9,158 bases of DNA from Candidatus Peregrinibacteria bacterium. GTDB taxonomy: Bacteria; Patescibacteriota; Gracilibacteria; UM-FILTER-43-11. This document shows, in pieces, positions 6,076 through 9,158 of the stretch. How positions within the stretch are numbered: the first letter of the stretch is position 1; every line of letters starts with the position of its first letter. The translations under genes and the position numbers were made by a program. Location of the stretch: NCBI GenBank assembly GCA_016220125.1, contig JACRIF010000118.1:1-9158 (forward strand), written 5' to 3'. The notes beneath the pieces are model-generated. The model did not search any database. It saw only the letters and a list, made by a program, of their open reading frames with translations, and was not told the origin of the DNA.

Positions 6076-6507
6076 TTAGCGCTTGCTCCACTGCGGGGCG
6101 CGGCGGGCGCGGCGCAAACCTGGTTTCTTGCGCTCTTTGTTGCGGGAATCGCGGGTCATGAATCCGGCGCGCTTGAGAATAATGCGCAACGCGGGGTCGA
6201 ACGTGGTCAACGCCTTGGAAATTCCGTGGCGCACCGCATCGGCTTGGGAACTGATGCCCCCACCGATCGCCTCGGCGTCGATGTCGAACCGTTTGGCCAT
6301 CTCAACCAGTTTGAGGGGGGCTTTCACGCCACCGATCAACTCGCCGTAGAAATAATCCTCCATGGGCTGGCCATTGACCGTGAACACGCCCTTGCCGCCA
6401 TCAATAAGCTTCACGCGGGCAATCGAAGTCTTTCGTTTGCCAACCGCATAGAAAAAAGGTTCTGTGCTTTTCTTGGCAATGGTTTTTTCTTGAGTCTTGG
6501 GGGTCAT
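6076..6507 (-). CDS. rpsI: Small ribosomal subunit protein uS9
   Basis: A 143-residue uS9 protein of the 30S head, whose C-terminal tail reaches the peptidyl-tRNA in the P site. Family landmarks are YAVGKRKTSIARV (20-32), VNGQPMEDYF (44-53), GGGISSQADAVRHGISKAL (82-100), KRAGFMTRDSR (112-122) and the universal C-terminal RRAPQWSKR with its terminal Lys-Arg. Compared with typical forms of about 130 residues there is a short extra N-terminal segment rich in Lys and Thr. It is the last gene of the minus-strand operon, 18 bp after rplM and just before the terminator. The leader before its ATG is pyrimidine-rich with no Shine-Dalgarno sequence. Confidence 0.98.
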   Translation of the reverse strand: MTPKTQEKTIAKKSTEPFFYAVGKRKTSIARVKLIDGGKGVFTVNGQPMEDYFYGELIGGVKAPLKLVEMAKRFDIDAEAIGGGISSQADAVRHGISKALTTFDPALRIILKRAGFMTRDSRNKERKKPGLRRARRAPQWSKR

Positions 6508-6525
6508 AGGGAAAAATAAGAAGGA

Positions 6526-6960
6526 TTAGATGGACAAAGGAATCAATTTTTTCTCGACATGGGGATGTTCGGCGCCGGCGTAGACCTTGAGCCGTTTGAT
6601 GATAAAGGCCTTCAAGCGGTTGTCGTGGATCATTCCAGCGACCGCCTGTTCGATGATGCGGGTCGGGTGGGTGGCACGAACACGGCTGATGGGGGCGCGC
6701 CTCAAATGACCCCAGTAGTGGGTGTGGTGGATATGCTCCTTCTGCTCCTCTTTGTTGCCGGTCAAAGCCACCTTCTCGGCATTGATGACCACCACGTAGT
6801 CGCCCATATCGATATGGGGCGTGTAAGTGGCCTTGTTCTTGCCTCGCAGCGTGTCCGCGATCTTGGTGGCGATATGGCCGAGGGTTTTGCCCTCTGCGTC
6901 CACCACAAACCATTTGCGGTCTGCGCTGGTGGGGACTTTGGGGATAAAGGTTCGTGTCAT
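6526..6960 (-). CDS. rplM: Large ribosomal subunit protein uL13
   Basis: A 144-residue uL13, an early-assembly 50S protein, of normal length. Recognisable parts are KWFVVDAEGKTLGHIAT (16-32), LRGKNKATYTPHIDMGDYVV (38-57) and NAEKVALTG (60-68), with HPH near the C terminus (132-134). Two usually conserved spots differ. The segment normally close to YRHSGYPGG reads HTHYWGHL here (79-86), and the MLPKNRLG-type segment reads MIHDNRLKA (110-118). The frame is intact and the rest is well conserved, so the gene should be functional. It pairs with rpsI downstream, as in most bacteria, and lies 26 bp after rplQ. The leader is a pyrimidine run without a ribosome binding site. Confidence 0.97.
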   Translation of the reverse strand: MTRTFIPKVPTSADRKWFVVDAEGKTLGHIATKIADTLRGKNKATYTPHIDMGDYVVVINAEKVALTGNKEEQKEHIHHTHYWGHLRRAPISRVRATHPTRIIEQAVAGMIHDNRLKAFIIKRLKVYAGAEHPHVEKKLIPLSI

Positions 6961-6986
6961 AAAGAAGAAAAAAGGAAATCGAATGA

Positions 6987-7340
6987 TTAGATAAGCTCAA
7001 CCTGGACCATGGTGGCGGCATCCCCGGCGCGGAATCCAAGGCCGGTCAATCGCACGTAGCCGGAGGTGCGGTCCTTGTACTTGGGCAGGAACACTTTCAT
7101 GAGTTTCTCGGAAGCCTTGGGATCGAGCAAATAGCTGTTCAAGAGCTTCATGGCGTTGTGCGGCTCGTTCTGCTTGGCGGACGTGATCAATTTCTCAAGG
7201 ACGGATTTGACCAGGGTGGCGCGAAGCTTGGTGGTCTTGACCTTGTCGTAAATGATGATCGAGGTCGCCAAATTCCTCAGGATGGAATTGGACAGGGGTC
7301 GGTTGTGGCCGACGCGTGTTTTCTTGACTCGGTGACGCAT
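6987..7340 (-). CDS. rplQ: Large ribosomal subunit protein bL17
   Basis: A 117-residue bL17, a bacterial-specific 50S protein near the exit tunnel. The N terminus MRHRVKKTRVGHNRPLSNSI (1-20) matches the strongly conserved MRH...LGR...HR family start. RNLATSII (22-29), KTTKLRA (35-41) and the C-terminal GYVRLTGLGFRAGDAATMV region also agree. Its place directly after rpoA is the standard end of the alpha operon. The 54-bp gap to rpoA holds CCTCC shortly before the ATG, which is the anti-Shine-Dalgarno rather than the Shine-Dalgarno sequence. Confidence 0.98.
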   Translation of the reverse strand: MRHRVKKTRVGHNRPLSNSILRNLATSIIIYDKVKTTKLRATLVKSVLEKLITSAKQNEPHNAMKLLNSYLLDPKASEKLMKVFLPKYKDRTSGYVRLTGLGFRAGDAATMVQVELI

Positions 7341-7394
7341 AGGGGTGGAGGATTAGCGTTTCTGGGAAGTGAATGGAATTCCTTCCAAAAATAA

Positions 7395-8381
7395 TTAAAA
7401 TTCTTTTTCGTCGGTCAGTTTCAGGCCGCGGGTGGCAAGGGCGTCGGAAACCTCGGTCATGGCCTTCTTGCCGAAGCCTCGGAAGTTGGAAAGCTTGTTC
7501 GGGGTGCATTTCACCAATTGCTCGATCGAGCCGATTCCGCCGTTGATCAGGGAGTTCAGGGTGCGGGGCGAGAAATTCAGGATTTCGATGGGGGTGTAGG
7601 TCTCTTTCTTGGACTCCTCCTCCTCTTCCTGCATCTCTTTGGCCTTCACTTGCTGGACGCTGCTGCGGAAATCGGATTCAACCTCTTGGTTCTCGGTGAG
7701 GAAAAGATCGAAATACGATTTCAGGACGCTGGCGGAGAAGGTGAGGGCGTCCTGGGGGGCGATGGAGCCGTTCGTCTCGATTTCGATGGTCAGTTTGTCG
7801 AGATCCGTCATTTCGCCGACGCGGGTGTTGGAGACTTCGTAGCGAACCTTGCGAACCGGGGAGTAGATGGCATCCACCATGATGGTGCCGAGCTCCTTGT
7901 TCGTTTTCTTGCGGAGGGTGACGGGAACGTAGCCGACGCCTTTCTCAACGGTCATTTCGATGTTGAGCTTGGCCCCCTTCTTGGTGAGGGAGGTGATGCG
8001 AAGCTCGGGGTTGAGGATTTTGACAGTGGAGGAGCATTCGATGTTCTTGGCGACCACGTCTCCTTCCTTGCTGACGGTGAGTTTGATCTTCTCGGGCTCC
8101 TTGGTCTCTTTTTTGATATGCAGTTCCTTGAGGTTCAGAATGATGTCCATAATGCTGTCCTGAACACCGGGAAGGGTGGTGTATTCATGCGTGACTCCGT
8201 CGATCTTCACCGCCGTGATCGCGGCTCCAGGCAGGGACGAGAGCAAAACGCGGCGGAAGGCGTTTCCAAGCGTCATGCCGTAACCGGAAGGCAAGGGGCT
8301 GACGGTGAAAACGATACGATTGGGACCCAGGGATTCGGTCTTGATTTTTGGCAGACCGATCTCCTCTTGTATGATGTGCAT
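7395..8381 (-). CDS. rpoA: DNA-directed RNA polymerase subunit alpha
   Basis: A 328-residue alpha subunit, which dimerises to start RNA polymerase assembly and binds promoter UP elements and activators. The N-terminal domain (about 1-232) shows PLPSGYGMTLGNAFRRVLLS (29-48), the assembly signature. An acidic-basic linker with a run of Glu (about 249-260) follows. The C-terminal domain (about 264-325) keeps the residues that contact DNA in E. coli: R273 for R265, N276 for N268, G304 for G296 and K306 for K298. The position of S299 is Ala here. Length is close to the usual 320-330. It follows rpsD after 42 bp and leads into rplQ, the normal alpha-operon order. The ATG at 8381 gives the expected N terminus; its leader is AT-rich without a Shine-Dalgarno motif. 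Confidence 0.98.
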   Translation of the reverse strand: MHIIQEEIGLPKIKTESLGPNRIVFTVSPLPSGYGMTLGNAFRRVLLSSLPGAAITAVKIDGVTHEYTTLPGVQDSIMDIILNLKELHIKKETKEPEKIKLTVSKEGDVVAKNIECSSTVKILNPELRITSLTKKGAKLNIEMTVEKGVGYVPVTLRKKTNKELGTIMVDAIYSPVRKVRYEVSNTRVGEMTDLDKLTIEIETNGSIAPQDALTFSASVLKSYFDLFLTENQEVESDFRSSVQQVKAKEMQEEEEESKKETYTPIEILNFSPRTLNSLINGGIGSIEQLVKCTPNKLSNFRGFGKKAMTEVSDALATRGLKLTDEKEF

Positions 8382-8423
8382 AGTCCAAATTTGTTAAAGA
8401 TTTTAAAGGAGGGCTTTTTGTTA

Positions 8424-9035
8424 TTAGCGTGAGTAGAATTCGACAATGGCCTGGATGTCGACACTCTTTTCGAGCTCGTCCTTTTCAGGAGAGGCAAGAA
8501 CCTCGAGGGAAATCTTTTTCAAGTCGACTTTGACCCATTTGGGGGCGAAGTCCTTCAGCTTGTCCAATCCGGCGTACAAGGGCGATGTCTTCACCTTGGG
8601 GCGAATCTCGATCTTGTCGCCAGGGCGGACCTGGATGGAGGGGACGTCGACGCGGCGGCCGTTCAGCATGAAATGGCCATGGGAGACCATCTGGCGGGCC
8701 TGGACGCGGGTGACGGCGAATTGGGAAATGTAAATCACGTTGTCGAGGCGCATCTCAAGCATGCGCAGGAGGGTGTCGCCGGTCTCGCCCTTGGTCTGCT
8801 GGGCCTTGAGAACATAGTTCTTGAATTGGCGCTCGGAAATACCGAAGAGGAAGCGCGCTTTGTTCTTCTCGAAAAGCTGGGATCCGAACTCGCTGAGTTT
8901 GCCAAATTTGGTCTTGGATCCGTGCTGGCCAGGCTTGCCTGGGCGCTTCTCAAGGATTTTGGTGTATTTGGCGGTGCCAAAAAGGTTGGCGCGGTATTTG
9001 CGGCAGAGCTTTGCTTTGGGTCCAAGGAATCGCAT
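8424..9035 (-). CDS. rpsD: Small ribosomal subunit protein uS4
   Basis: A 203-residue uS4, a primary 16S rRNA-binding protein that nucleates 30S assembly. The N terminus MRFLGPKAKLCRK, the KRPGKPGQHG segment (30-39), the GDTLLRMLEMRLDNV helix (86-100) and the S4 RNA-binding domain (about 95-155, including RVQARQMVSHGHFMLNGRRV at 110-129) are all family hallmarks. Only one Cys (C11) remains of the N-terminal zinc cluster found in some S4 proteins, so this is a zinc-independent form. In many bacteria S4 represses its own operon; no obvious pseudoknot target could be identified by eye. The gene ends with tandem stops (TAA TAA, 8426-8421) and starts 33 bp after rpsK. Confidence 0.98.
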   Translation of the reverse strand: MRFLGPKAKLCRKYRANLFGTAKYTKILEKRPGKPGQHGSKTKFGKLSEFGSQLFEKNKARFLFGISERQFKNYVLKAQQTKGETGDTLLRMLEMRLDNVIYISQFAVTRVQARQMVSHGHFMLNGRRVDVPSIQVRPGDKIEIRPKVKTSPLYAGLDKLKDFAPKWVKVDLKKISLEVLASPEKDELEKSVDIQAIVEFYSR

Positions 9036-9068
9036 AGGTGAAAATAATGAAATCCGGTTAAATAAGGT

Positions 9069-9158
9069 TTAGACGCGTCGGGCCTTCTTCTTGCGGCATC
9101 CGGTGTGGGGGATCGGGGTGCTGTCGAAGATGCCTTCGATCTCGAGTCCGGCGGCGTG
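9069..9158 (-). CDS. rpsK: Small ribosomal subunit protein uS11, C-terminal end
   Basis: Reading leftwards from the window edge, 29 codons encode HAAGLEIEGIFDSTPIPHTG followed by CRKKKARRV, then TAA at 9071-9069. STPIPHTGCRKKKARRV is the conserved uS11 C terminus (commonly close to DVTPIPHNGCRPPKRRRV). The rest of the gene lies beyond the right edge. uS11 sits on the 30S platform next to the mRNA exit. Its position directly upstream of rpsD is the usual alpha-operon order. Confidence 0.97.
   Translation of the reverse strand, partial: HAAGLEIEGIFDSTPIPHTGCRKKKARRV

Noticed and set aside
7341..7394. GGAATTCC palindrome between rpoA and rplQ as a regulatory site
   Set aside because: Symmetry does not extend beyond 8 bp and it has no T tract or second copy; chance occurrence in AT-rich spacer is likely.
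7518..8432. A 304-codon open frame on the plus strand
   Set aside because: It is the mirror of rpoA; the long Gly/Asp/Leu-rich frame is a by-product of rpoA codon use.

Overview
The window looks like chromosomal DNA from a small-genome bacterium with a monoderm-type envelope, most likely a Candidate Phyla Radiation lineage such as Candidatus Peregrinibacteria. This is inferred from the gene set and style: an LPXTG surface protein with a sortase, SLH domains on the sortase itself, a compact ribosomal block rpsK-rpsD-rpoA-rplQ-rplM-rpsI, and no Shine-Dalgarno motif before any of the nine visible starts. TGA serves as a normal stop for two genes, which argues against the recoded Gracilibacteria/Absconditabacteria. 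No 16S or marker phylogeny could be run, so the lineage is tentative.

Layout. Left part, plus strand (1-2308): the 3' end of a beta-propeller protein gene, a four-copy 8-bp tandem repeat, a membrane-anchored or secreted DUF4015-type putative glycoside hydrolase, and a Nudix hydrolase. Middle part, minus strand (2314-5917): a cell-surface cluster transcribed leftwards. It begins with a large LPXTG protein that has an ice-binding-like (DUF3494) head and two DUF11-like repeats. Next come a cupin carrying a lipoprotein-type signal, and a sortase fused to three S-layer homology domains. Right part, minus strand (6019-9158): the end of the alpha/ribosomal-protein operon, closed by a clear rho-independent terminator.

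How the parts may work together. The DUF3494 protein ends in LPNTG, a membrane segment and a basic tail, so it is a natural substrate for the sortase encoded two genes downstream. The sortase's SLH repeats would hold it at the cell wall or S-layer where anchoring takes place. The cupin between them is predicted to be exported too, which is unusual for its family. The plus-strand genes meet the sortase gene tail to tail with only 5 bp between stops and no terminator there. The first plausible plus-strand terminator lies beyond the sortase gene, so transcripts of the two blocks may overlap in antisense. No CRISPR array, tRNA, rRNA, insertion sequence or prophage signal was seen. No gene-free stretch exceeds about 160 bases.
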